16,024 nt of DNA from Bacillota bacterium (lineage in GTDB: Bacteria > Bacillota > Sulfobacillia > RBS10-35 > JAJYVM01), in assembly GCA_021792015.1 (NCBI GenBank), contig JAJYVM010000032.1:1-16024 (forward strand), given 5' to 3'. The notes under the pieces were generated by a model. The model saw only the letters and a program-made list of their open reading frames with translations, was not told where the DNA came from and made no database searches. Each line of letters starts with the position of its first letter. Position 1 is the first letter of the stretch. Made by a program: the position numbers and the translations under genes. Positions 1 through 7,160 of this stretch are shown in pieces.

Positions 1-1
1 C

Positions 2-463
2 TTCCTGGCTGAGCCCCGCGAGCGCGACTACCTCGTCGAGCTGCTGGCCTCGTTCACCCGTGTATACAGCGGCAGCGTGTGGCGGCGCACCCGGCGCGGC
101 TACCGGCGCCGGCGCTACTCCGAGCTCGACCTCGCTTCCCTGGAGGCCGTCGAGGCGGAGGCCCCCGAGAGCGAGCGCTTCTACCTGAAGAAGCGGCTCG
201 GCGACGCGGCCCTGTTCCTGACCGGCGTCTACCCCGACCACGTCGGGCGGGCCCTGCCCCGCCAGCGCAGCCTCGAGGAGATCGAGCGCGACGGCGCCAC
301 GTGGTATCAGGGCGCCGCACGGCATGCCCTGGCCCGGCCGGCCGGCATGGAGGACCAGCTGCGCTACCTGGCCAGCAACTTCCACGGGGCGCGCAAGGCC
401 CTCAATTTCGTGACGGACCGCTACCTGCACCCCTACCGGAGCAACTGGTTCCCGGCGGCGTAG
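2..463 (+). CDS. Uncharacterised protein, 5'-truncated by window edge
   Basis: An open frame runs in from the window start to a TAG stop, giving 153 visible C-terminal residues. A GTG at position 77 could serve as a start, but the frame is open and protein-like upstream of it (it includes DYLVELLASFTRVYSGSVW), so I take the gene to begin outside the window. The visible part is soluble, rich in Arg and Glu, mostly helical in character and without membrane segments. Recognisable stretches are ERFYLKKRLGDAALFLTGVY (about residues 59-78 of the visible part) and LRYLASNFHGARKALNFVTD near the end. I do not recognise the family and assign no function. It is the only plus-strand gene seen and is convergent with the pilus cluster, so it probably belongs to a separate transcription unit. 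Confidence 0.75.
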   Translation, partial: FLAEPRERDYLVELLASFTRVYSGSVWRRTRRGYRRRRYSELDLASLEAVEAEAPESERFYLKKRLGDAALFLTGVYPDHVGRALPRQRSLEEIERDGATWYQGAARHALARPAGMEDQLRYLASNFHGARKALNFVTDRYLHPYRSNWFPAA

Positions 464-474
464 GCGCAGGCAAT

Positions 475-492
475 GCGGCGGTTGACCGCCGC
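475..492. terminator. GC hairpin just after the plus-strand gene
   Basis: A perfect 7-bp stem, GCGGCGG paired with CCGCCGC, closes a TTGA tetraloop 12 bases after the TAG of the plus-strand gene. No T-tract follows, so intrinsic termination is not proven. The position between convergent genes makes a transcription-end or transcript-stabilising role the simplest reading. Confidence 0.4.
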
Positions 493-533
493 CGGCGCGA
501 AGGCACCGACCAGCCAGCCGACGGGAGCCATGG

Positions 534-557
534 GCAGCGGGCGCATCCGCCCGCTGC
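534..557. terminator. Strong hairpin between convergent genes
   Basis: A perfect 10-bp stem, GCAGCGGGCG paired with CGCCCGCTGC, closes a 4-base loop (CATC). It lies in the 231-base gap between the plus-strand gene and the end of the minus-strand cluster, 137 bases past the TGA of the beta-propeller gene. There is no flanking T-run on either strand. As the stronger of two hairpins in a convergent gap, it is a fair candidate for a bidirectional terminator in a high-GC genome, where U-tracts are often weak. Confidence 0.45.
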
Positions 558-694
558 TGCCGCGGGTCGGCGACAGTGCGAAACCATGAGTAGGCCGCTG
601 CATGGATAGGGTGCACCGCCGTCTCACGGGCCCCAGGGCCACGTCATACCCGCGCCGTTGAGCCGCCGGCTCGCCACGCGACCCATGCCGCCCG

Positions 695-2053
695 CTACCG
701 GATGAGGATGGCGCGCGCCCCCGAGGTCGCCTCGACCTCGGTCGCGATCTCAAACAGCTGGGTGGCGTCCACCACCGGCGTCCGCGCCGGATCGGACGTC
801 GCAAGCGTCAGGCGGTAGACCACGGCCCTTCCGGGGGGCACCGGCGTGTTGTCGACGGCGCATTGCGTGAACGGGGCCGCCGGGTTGAGGCAGGGCGTCG
901 CCGCCGTCCATGTCTCGCCCCCGTTCGTGCTCACCGCGTACGCGATCGACGTCCCTGGGACCGGCCGCGCGAGCGTGGCGTCCACCTGCATCTCGTCGAC
1001 GTCGTGCCCAACCGCGAGAACGGGCGACTGCAGCTGCGCCGACGATGCGTAGAGCCCCAGGCGGAGGCCGGTGACGCTGCGGGCGGGATCGCCGCCGAGG
1101 GGCGAGCCGTCCTCATACCGCCACCCGGTCGGCACGAGGGCGGCCACGCTGCCCTGCCGCCAGCCGGTGCCAAGGGCCGCCACGGGAAGGGTCAGCGTGG
1201 TTGACAGGGCGGGGATCCGCTCGACAAAGGAGCCGTCGAAGCCGTAGGCCGTCAGCGCCCCGGCGGCCGTCAGCACCCAATAGCCGTTGCCGTCGCGAAA
1301 CCACGCCACGGCCGAGACGGTTTGCGAGCCCGAGGGAATCTCCCACGTCGGGGTCTCGCGGTAGGCGTGCCCGTCCCAGCCGAAGACGCTGACGCTGTCG
1401 CCATGCCATACGGCGACCAGGGCACCGCCCGGCGCCGAGGCGAGCCCACGCGCCCCGGACAGATCGTTCACGCCCGCCCCCCTGTCGAGCGTGAGCGCGC
1501 CCGCAGTGTACTCCAGCACGTCGAAGCCGCTGGCCGTGCCGACCAGCAGGCTGGCGGCGGAGCCGGGCCCTGGGACCCCCTCGGCCACGCCGGTGGCGCC
1601 GGCCAGGCGCGCCGCGCCAACCCGCCGCCAGCCCGTGCCGCTCCACGCCGCGAGGCACACGCTGCTCGACGTGGCTGCCGCGAGCTGGTTGCCCGCCCGT
1701 CCGATCCATGCCGCACCGACGTAGCCCGTGCCGGCCAGGTCGAGCTGCGGCGCCCGCGCCATCCCCACGCCGTCGAACGCCCATGCCTGGATCCCTGCGC
1801 TGGTGGCGATCAGGCCGACCGCGCGGTGCGGGTCGAGGGCCAGGGCAGCTGGGGCAAGCGGCAGGGAGACCGTGCCGGCGCCGGCCGTGTCGACGGCCGC
1901 CGTCGTGCGGGCCGGATCGATGAACGCCCGGGAGGTGTAGTCATCGGTGAACCACCACGGGCCGGCGGCTCCGGCGGCGCTCGCCGCACGGACGATCAGG
2001 GCCAGAACGAGCACCAGGGCACCGAGTGGGCCTGCCGCCGCAAGCCGCCGCAC
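695..2053 (-). CDS. Secreted beta-propeller-like protein
   Basis: A 452-residue protein. The start is the GTG at 2053, with a GGGGGG ribosome site 7 bases upstream and a 26-base gap from the preceding gene. The open frame continues further upstream, but that part overlaps the preceding gene and looks non-coding. Residues 1-28 form a signal peptide (two Arg, hydrophobic core LGALVLVLALIV, small residues AASAAGAAG). About five repeats follow, each with a short strand then an aromatic-Gly-Asp turn: near 88-104 (AWAFDGVG), 132-150 (AAWSGTGW), 177-192, 221-239 (FGWDGHAY) and 267-283 (YGFDGSF). This is the usual look of a beta-propeller. The C-terminal 110 residues are strand-rich (AYAVSTNGGETW near 371-382), like a carbohydrate-binding or Ig-like fold. 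No anchor or catalytic motif is seen. As last gene of the pilus cluster, it may partner the PA14 protein; that is inference. Confidence 0.75.
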   Translation of the reverse strand: MRRLAAAGPLGALVLVLALIVRAASAAGAAGPWWFTDDYTSRAFIDPARTTAAVDTAGAGTVSLPLAPAALALDPHRAVGLIATSAGIQAWAFDGVGMARAPQLDLAGTGYVGAAWIGRAGNQLAAATSSSVCLAAWSGTGWRRVGAARLAGATGVAEGVPGPGSAASLLVGTASGFDVLEYTAGALTLDRGAGVNDLSGARGLASAPGGALVAVWHGDSVSVFGWDGHAYRETPTWEIPSGSQTVSAVAWFRDGNGYWVLTAAGALTAYGFDGSFVERIPALSTTLTLPVAALGTGWRQGSVAALVPTGWRYEDGSPLGGDPARSVTGLRLGLYASSAQLQSPVLAVGHDVDEMQVDATLARPVPGTSIAYAVSTNGGETWTAATPCLNPAAPFTQCAVDNTPVPPGRAVVYRLTLATSDPARTPVVDATQLFEIATEVEATSGARAILIR

Positions 2054-2079
2054 GCCATCACCCCCCCGGCGCACGCAGC

Positions 2080-5000
2080 CTATCCCACGTTGTAGATGCC
2101 GGCCGTGGCGGTCGCCTCGTTGCCGGCCGGGTCGGTCACGGTGACGGTCACGGTCACGTAGCCGCGGCCCGACAGGGTCAGGGGGATCTGCCCGTCCGGG
2201 GGCAGCCGGCCCGACCACGCGGCCGCTCCCCCCACATCAACCTTCAGGGAGGCGACGGGCATCACGGCATCCGCGGCCTGCACCGTCAGCGTCGCCGCTC
2301 CGCTGTCCGTCACGGCCGCATCGCCGAGCCAGCCCACCTGGACCGACGGGGGCGCCGTGTCCAGCACGTAATAGTCGGGGGCCGCCGTCGTGGCGACGTC
2401 CTGGCGATTGAAGTAGCGCGCGAAGACCGCCTTCAGCCCGTCACCGCTGGGGAGCACCAGATCCACCTGGGCCTTGGCGTCCTGGGGCGGCGACCAGTTC
2501 GTATTGTCCAGGCTGATCTCCATCGCGACCGATCCGCTCGGCATCGCGAAGGGTGCCGTGATGATCGGACTGCGGACGCAGAGCGCCGCCAGGCCCAGAT
2601 AGGAGCAGGGCGCGCCCGCGGTCCCCGTGAGCGAGGAGAGCGAGGAGTCGTAGGTGATGGTCGCGGTGGCCGATCCTACGCCGCCATCGGGATCCCGCAC
2701 CTGCGCGTACACGGTGTTCGGACCGGCAGCGCCGTCGACGGTCCAGGCCGCGGTGGCCGCGTATGGCTGCCACGACGACCAGGCGCTCCCGTCGTTGCTG
2801 AATCGCATCTGCAGCTGCGGCTGGGGGTAGTTGACGTCGCTCGCGGTGACGTCCAGGGTCACGGAGGCGCTCGACGTCTGGGCGAGCCCATCGTCGATGG
2901 AAAGCCCCACCTCCGGCGCCGGCGGGCAGATCCCGGTCTCCGCCGTGGCGGCGACCGTCGCGCTGGGCACACCGGCGCCGTTGATGGCATAGACCGCGCT
3001 CGCATAGTCGGTCTGGCAGGAGAGTCCCGAGGCCACCGCCTGCAGGCCGGTCGTGCTGCCGGTGGCCGTGGTGGCGCTCCCGCCCGGCGGTGCAACCGAC
3101 CACCGGTAGACGGTGCCGGAGGGGTTGCCGTTGTCGTCCCACGAGAGGGTGACGGCGCTGCCGGCGCCGGACACCTGCAGCGAGCTCACCGGGGCGGCGA
3201 GTGTCCACTGCCCGCCGTCTGTGGCCCCGGCCCACCAGCACCCGCCGCCGCTGCCGCCGGTGCAGCGCTGCCCGCCCACGCCCGCGGTCTCGGGGATCCA
3301 GGCGTCAAGCGCCACGAAGTACTCCGTGTTGGCCTCAAGGCCTGAAATCGTGTAACCGGTCGACCCGGCACCGAGGTCGCCGCTCGTTTGAAACGTGCCG
3401 TAGCTGGGCTCGACGGACCAGATCACCGCATAGTGGGCGCCGTCGCCCACGTCGGACCAGGACACGGTGATCTGGCCGGTCGTGGACGGTGGGGCCACGG
3501 TGGGCGGCGGGGTGTCCGCATAGAGGTAGCCGCCCCCGCCCGGCTCCACCGTGGACGGTGTCCAGAAGCCGTCTCCGGACACGGCCCGCACGTAATACGC
3601 GGTGACTTCACCCGCCTGCAGGTCGGTCGTGGTGAACGAGGTGGCCGCCCCCTGGTAGATCACGCCGGTGGCGGCGATGCCGCCCGAAGGCGAGAGCACG
3701 TCCCGGAGAAGCTGGTAGCCGGTGCCGGCGGGGTTACCGTCGGGGGCCCACGACAGCGCGGCGTTGCCGAAGCTGCCGCCCGCCGCACCGGCCAGCACCG
3801 GATACGCCAGGTCGCCCGCTGGCACGTCCGCCCGGGCGCCGCCGGGCGGGATCCAGTAGAGGTCAAGCGCCGCGGCCCCGCCCCCCTGGGCGTAGTCGAC
3901 CTCCAGCGGATACCAATTGCCCGCCGTGAGCGCGATGCCACCGGCGACCCCGCCGCAGGCGTTGCACGCGCCGTAGTAATTGGGAGCCGGCCCGGCGCTC
4001 GTCATGCCGTCCGCGACGATGGTGCCGTTCACCCATACCTGACAGGCATCGTCTGCCCGGCAGCCGATGGTGTAGGTGCCGGTGCTCGGGGCGTAGAGCC
4101 ATCCCAGCAGCTTCGCGGCAAAGCCTTGTGCGGTTCCTCCCTGCGCGGCGGTGGCCGGCATCGGCCCACCGTGTCCGACATACGGCCACGATGCGGTGCA
4201 GTTACAGATGGTGGCGAAGTCGATGGGACCCTGCACGGCCGCGTAGCTCGTGGCGCTGCCGAAGAGGCTGACGGCCGGCCCGCCGGCGCCGGTGGCCAGC
4301 GCCGGGACGTCGTAGTAGGCGGCCAGCAACCCGCCCGTGGCAGGCTGGCCAGGGACGTCGGGCAGGGTGTACCACATGCCGCCACCGTTGGCGTTGCCGC
4401 CCGCGACCCACCACGTCGGCAGCCAGCCGCCGGAGGCGACCGGCTGGCCCGGAATCTCGGCCCACATGCAGACCGCGTACTGGGTGTTCGGGGTGAGGCC
4501 TCCGATCGCCAGCTGCGTGGTGCCCGGCGGCAGCAGCTCGTTGAACGAGGGGCTCGTGCAGCCGCCACCGCCGGGACCGCCGAACACGTCGTACTCCGCA
4601 CCGTCGCCGAGGTCCGGCCATGTCACGAAGAGGCCGCGGGCACGCCGGTGGACGAAAAACGTCGGCGCGTTGGCGAATTCGATCGCAGCGGTCGCGTAGC
4701 CGGCGGCCGTGGCGGTGTATCGGTAGACGTAGCCGGGGCCGCCCTGCCGCTGGTTCGCCGTCGTCATGGTCGCGGTGTCCCCTGCCGAGACCGGCAGGCT
4801 GTAGAGGCAGTCGCCGCCGCTGAGCGTGGACGGGGAAGGACACGACGCGAAGGGCACCTGGGCGCCGCTTGGGCCGACCTGCTCCTGCCGCAGGGTCCAC
4901 GTCAGGCTCTGCTCGACCGTGTCGGTGCTCAGGCTGAGCTGGATCTGGTAGGGGTTGCTGGGGGGATAGCCGGCGGGGCCGCTCAGGGTGAGCTGGCCGA

Positions 5001-5454
5001 CCGGCGCCCCCGTGGTCAGGTTGGGCGAGAGGTCCTCAAACTCGTAGGTGCCTCGCAGGGGGACGTCCAGCTCCAAGATCGACACGTTGTAAGCAACGCC
5101 GGGCTGAAGACCTGTGATCGTCGCCTGACTGACATAGAAGGCGTTCCAGGCCGTGACCGCGCAGTTGCTCCCTGGGCAGCTGGCGACGGTCGCACCCGTT
5201 GCGACGTCGGTCACGGTGATGGACTGCCACTTCGTGGAGCCGCCGGCATAGGCCAGGCTGAAGCCGTCTCCGAACACGGTGGCCGTGGCGCTCGTCGGGT
5301 AGCCGCCCCCGCTGTCGCCGCTCAGCGATACCGTCTGCGGAGCGGCCAGGATACGCTGCCCGGGCATGAGCAGCAGCAGAGCCGCCACTGACACCGTGAG
5401 AAGAAGCGCCCGCATGGGGAGGACGCCAGACGGCCCGCGTGCGACACTTCGCAT
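2080..5454 (-). CDS. Giant secreted PA14/fibronectin-III protein, candidate pilus-associated adhesin
   Basis: A 1,124-residue exported protein. The ATG at 5454 lies 6 bases after the preceding stop; an alternative ATG at 5415 would still keep the signal peptide. The signal segment is about residues 15-38 (RALLLTVSVAALLLLMPG, then AAPQ). Domains in order: a strand-rich N-terminal region (40-265); a fibronectin-III-like unit (265-365); a PA14 domain (about 374-550, with GLLAAYYDV, GWLYAPSTGTYTIGCRADDA and WYPLEVDYAQGGGAAALDLYW); then fibronectin-III-like units at 555-640, 650-755 and 755-840; an Ig-like unit (845-935); and a C-terminal Ig-like domain (1035-1124). Units 265-365 and 650-755 share a WxDxGDGAxY motif; units 555-640 and 755-840 share a D(G/N)GNPxGTxY motif. 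No sortase motif or C-terminal membrane segment is present. PA14 domains often bind carbohydrate in adhesins and glycosidases, and the operon position suggests a pilus-linked adhesin; that is inference. Confidence 0.8.
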   Translation of the reverse strand: MRSVARGPSGVLPMRALLLTVSVAALLLLMPGQRILAAPQTVSLSGDSGGGYPTSATATVFGDGFSLAYAGGSTKWQSITVTDVATGATVASCPGSNCAVTAWNAFYVSQATITGLQPGVAYNVSILELDVPLRGTYEFEDLSPNLTTGAPVGQLTLSGPAGYPPSNPYQIQLSLSTDTVEQSLTWTLRQEQVGPSGAQVPFASCPSPSTLSGGDCLYSLPVSAGDTATMTTANQRQGGPGYVYRYTATAAGYATAAIEFANAPTFFVHRRARGLFVTWPDLGDGAEYDVFGGPGGGGCTSPSFNELLPPGTTQLAIGGLTPNTQYAVCMWAEIPGQPVASGGWLPTWWVAGGNANGGGMWYTLPDVPGQPATGGLLAAYYDVPALATGAGGPAVSLFGSATSYAAVQGPIDFATICNCTASWPYVGHGGPMPATAAQGGTAQGFAAKLLGWLYAPSTGTYTIGCRADDACQVWVNGTIVADGMTSAGPAPNYYGACNACGGVAGGIALTAGNWYPLEVDYAQGGGAAALDLYWIPPGGARADVPAGDLAYPVLAGAAGGSFGNAALSWAPDGNPAGTGYQLLRDVLSPSGGIAATGVIYQGAATSFTTTDLQAGEVTAYYVRAVSGDGFWTPSTVEPGGGGYLYADTPPPTVAPPSTTGQITVSWSDVGDGAHYAVIWSVEPSYGTFQTSGDLGAGSTGYTISGLEANTEYFVALDAWIPETAGVGGQRCTGGSGGGCWWAGATDGGQWTLAAPVSSLQVSGAGSAVTLSWDDNGNPSGTVYRWSVAPPGGSATTATGSTTGLQAVASGLSCQTDYASAVYAINGAGVPSATVAATAETGICPPAPEVGLSIDDGLAQTSSASVTLDVTASDVNYPQPQLQMRFSNDGSAWSSWQPYAATAAWTVDGAAGPNTVYAQVRDPDGGVGSATATITYDSSLSSLTGTAGAPCSYLGLAALCVRSPIITAPFAMPSGSVAMEISLDNTNWSPPQDAKAQVDLVLPSGDGLKAVFARYFNRQDVATTAAPDYYVLDTAPPSVQVGWLGDAAVTDSGAATLTVQAADAVMPVASLKVDVGGAAAWSGRLPPDGQIPLTLSGRGYVTVTVTVTDPAGNEATATAGIYNVG

Positions 5455-5460
5455 CCCGCT

Positions 5461-5922
5461 TCATCCCTTCGCGTTCGGACAGGCTGGAATCCCGGGCGGC
5501 TGCTGCACCCTGGCCACCGCGGTCACGGTCCAGGTCGTGGCGGGCTGGCCCGCCCACAGGGGGTTGGCGGCGGCCACCGTCGCCTGCACCGTAAGGAGCG
5601 CCCCGTCAGGCACGGCCACGAACGCCCGCGTCCGGATGGAGGCAAGGGCCGCCGTATTGCGGGTCCAGTACCGGGCCGCCGCCGCCGGCCCGCCGACCGG
5701 GTTGACGGCGATGCGCGCACAGTACACGGCGCCCCGGGCGTCGACCTCCCGTGCGAGAACCGCCTGTCCGGCACCGGCCAAAGCGGCCGCATCCGCCGCC
5801 CGTTGCGCCGCGGAGCGCGTGCCGAGGAGCCACCCCGCCGAAAGGACCGGAACGGCAAGGAGCAGCAGGACGAGCAGCATGACGACGGCCAGCGGCAGGA
5901 CCTGGCCGCGCTCGTCACTCAA
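5461..5922 (-). CDS. TadG-like Flp pilus assembly protein (short form)
   Basis: A 153-residue protein of the TadE/G-like group. I chose the TTG at 5922, which overlaps the tadE stop by 8 bases and suggests translational coupling; the ribosome site is weak. Residues 5-9 (RGQVL) lead into a single membrane helix (about 9-31). The characteristic RAADAAALAGAGQA follows at 41-54, which matches the N-terminal signature of TadG-like proteins. The remaining 100 residues are predicted extracytoplasmic, ending in a strand-rich stretch (LTVQATVAAANPLWAGQP and TWTVTAVARVQQPPG). This tail resembles the tail of the longer TadG-like gene at 13834-14634, so the two are paralogues. It lacks the von Willebrand A domain of some full-length TadG proteins. 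The likely role is a minor envelope or pilus-base component. Confidence 0.75.
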   Translation of the reverse strand: MSDERGQVLPLAVVMLLVLLLLAVPVLSAGWLLGTRSAAQRAADAAALAGAGQAVLAREVDARGAVYCARIAVNPVGGPAAAARYWTRNTAALASIRTRAFVAVPDGALLTVQATVAAANPLWAGQPATTWTVTAVARVQQPPGIPACPNAKG

Positions 5923-6376
5923 CGGGGTAGATGGCGGTGCTGGTGAGCGCAATGCCCCATCCCGAGGCCGGCCCCTGGCCCACAAGGGGCGCGAGGAACG
6001 GAAACAGGTTGAGCTGCTCGTAGTCCACCGTGACCGACACGTCGCCTCCGCTCCCGCACGTGCCCGCGAAGCCGACAAACCAGGTACCCGGCTCTGCGCC
6101 AGCCGCCGCGAAGGCGGTGAGCCGGAGACCGCCCTCCTTCAGCGCCTCCCCGGCGAGCCGGGTCGCATCCGCCCGCCAGGCGACCGCGCCCTGGCCGCAC
6201 TCGATGGCGGCGGCGCGACCGGCCACAGTGGCCGCGCCGATCACCACGGCGCGTGCGTGGGCGGCGATGGCGTAGGCGGAGAATCCGCCGAAGAAGCCGA
6301 TCAGCAGGATCAGCATGATCACCGTCTCGACCACGGCAGCCTGGCCCCGCAGTTCACCAACAAAGCGGCTGGTCAC
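5915..6376 (-). CDS. tadE: TadE-like minor pseudopilin
   Basis: A 153-residue protein. The GTG at 6376 follows the peptidase stop by 16 bases and has GAGG about 4 bases upstream. A short positive leader (VTSRFVGELRG) precedes GQAAVVETVIMLILLIGFFG (11-30), the TadE-type prepilin-like segment with a single hydrophobic helix. TadE proteins are pseudopilins cut by the dedicated prepilin peptidase and needed for Flp pilus assembly. The usual spacing puts Glu at +5 after the Gly. Here Glu17 would be at +6 if cleavage is after Gly11, a small deviation. The extracytoplasmic part holds two Cys (60 and 107) that could form a disulfide, and ends VTVDYEQLNLFPFLAP...LTSTAIYPVE, matching the strand-rich TadE tail. 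It is coupled to the downstream TadG-like gene by an 8-base overlap. Confidence 0.8.
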   Translation of the reverse strand: MTSRFVGELRGQAAVVETVIMLILLIGFFGGFSAYAIAAHARAVVIGAATVAGRAAAIECGQGAVAWRADATRLAGEALKEGGLRLTAFAAAGAEPGTWFVGFAGTCGSGGDVSVTVDYEQLNLFPFLAPLVGQGPASGWGIALTSTAIYPVE

Positions 6377-6392
6377 GTCGCCTCGCCCCCTC

Positions 6393-6923
6393 TCAGCGCC
6401 AGAGCAGCGCGGCTGCAGCCACGGAGCCCGCGGCCAGCGCCGCGCCGTACGGAACGCCCTGTGCCCAGACCGGATGCGTCGCCACAGCCGCCAGCCAGCC
6501 AGCGAGCCCGTGCCGCCGCAGGGCGCCAAGAAGCGCGCGGCGGGTGCGCCAGAGGCCGGCGAGCACCGCGCCAAGCGCAAGCGCGCCACCGGCCAGGGCC
6601 CCCCACCAAAGGCCGGCCACCGCGGACGGCATGCCGAGGAGCGCGCCGAAGGCCAGCGCAGCCTTGGCATCCCCGGCGCCCACGAGCCCGCGCCCGCCGG
6701 GGGCGGCGCCAATCCACCAGAGGAGCACCATGGGCCCCCCAAGCACGGCCGAGCCCAGCAGGGCCGGCCCAATCGACCCCGTGGCCGCGCCCACAGCCAC
6801 CCCAAATCCCAGCCCAGCAGCCACGAGGGCGTTCGGAATGATGCGTGACCGCAAATCCCACGCTGCCACGGCCAGGGCCAGCCCACCGAGGCCGACCCAG
6901 CGGATCGCAAGCCACGTGTCCAC
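6393..6923 (-). CDS. tadV: Prepilin peptidase of the Tad system
   Basis: A 176-residue polytopic membrane aspartyl protease (TadV/CpaA type) that cuts the leader from Flp prepilins and TadE-like pseudopilins. The GTG at 6923 starts 2 bases after the stop of the second pilin. Two catalytic-Asp motifs are visible: AWDLRSRIIPN with Asp23, and GAGDAKAALAFGALLG with Asp85, the GxGD signature of the family. About four to five membrane helices span the protein. Its length is typical of the short TadV/CpaA type, which lacks the N-methylase domain of PilD. Placement directly after the pilins fits its substrate. An alternative start exists, but this one keeps the first helix complete. Confidence 0.88.
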   Translation of the reverse strand: MDTWLAIRWVGLGGLALAVAAWDLRSRIIPNALVAAGLGFGVAVGAATGSIGPALLGSAVLGGPMVLLWWIGAAPGGRGLVGAGDAKAALAFGALLGMPSAVAGLWWGALAGGALALGAVLAGLWRTRRALLGALRRHGLAGWLAAVATHPVWAQGVPYGAALAAGSVAAAALLWR

Positions 6924-6925
6924 GC

Positions 6926-7099
6926 TCAGCAGCCGTTCAGGCACTGGCTGAAGTGGGCGAAGTAGCCCACCAGTGCCTTGCCGACGATCCCGAGCACCGC
7001 GACCGCGATCACCGCACCCACAGCCATCAGGATCGCGTGCGTCGCCGTGCCCTCCCCGCGCCCGTCCGTCAGCGCCCGCAGCATCCGCAAAAAGTGCAA
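6926..7099 (-). CDS. Second Flp-like minimal pilin
   Basis: A 57-residue protein. I chose the TTG at 7099 because GGGAGGGG lies 9 bases upstream; an internal ATG at 7084 has no ribosome site at proper spacing. The layout is a short charged leader (MHFLRMLRALTDGRG), the motif EGTAT (16-20), one hydrophobic helix ending VLGIVG (35-40), then a short tail with Cys53 and Cys57 (QCLNGC). It aligns without gaps through the helix with the pilin at 7161-7382 (EGT-x-T, then LGIVG, then CLN). That shared pattern, the size, and the position next to the prepilin peptidase identify it as a Flp-type pilin or minor pilin. It lacks the Glu normally found 5 residues after the cleavage Gly. The stop is 2 bases from the peptidase start. 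A gene caller with a size cut-off would miss it. Confidence 0.75.
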   Translation of the reverse strand: MHFLRMLRALTDGRGEGTATHAILMAVGAVIAVAVLGIVGKALVGYFAHFSQCLNGC

Positions 7100-7118
7100 C
7101 AGAGACCACCCCTCCCAC

Positions 7119-7151
7119 CGGCGGGGGCGGGCCGTCGGCCCACCCCCGCCG
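7119..7151 (-). promoter_or_regulatory. Very strong hairpin between the two pilin genes
   Basis: A 15-position stem with one mismatch (C7128/A7142) closes a 3-base loop (7134-7136). The arms are 7119-7133 and 7137-7151, nearly all G-C pairs. It starts 10 bases beyond the stop of the first pilin and ends just before the ribosome site of the second. No U-tract follows on the minus strand. The likely role is partial transcription termination, or protection of the upstream pilin mRNA from 3' decay. Either would yield more major pilin than downstream products. Confidence 0.65.
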
Positions 7152-7160
7152 CATTGGCAT

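Noticed and set aside
2026..3345. A 439-residue plus-strand open frame
   Set aside because: Same type of antisense shadow: Arg/Gly-rich, no recognisable motif, opposite the PA14 gene.
3388..5391. A 667-residue plus-strand open frame opposite the PA14 gene
   Set aside because: It is Arg/Gly/Ala-rich without domains, signal or ribosome site, and lies opposite a clearly domain-bearing gene; long antisense frames are expected at this GC content.
6377..6910. N-terminal extension of tadE
   Set aside because: It lies over tadV in another frame; the GTG at 6376 gives a normal TadE leader.
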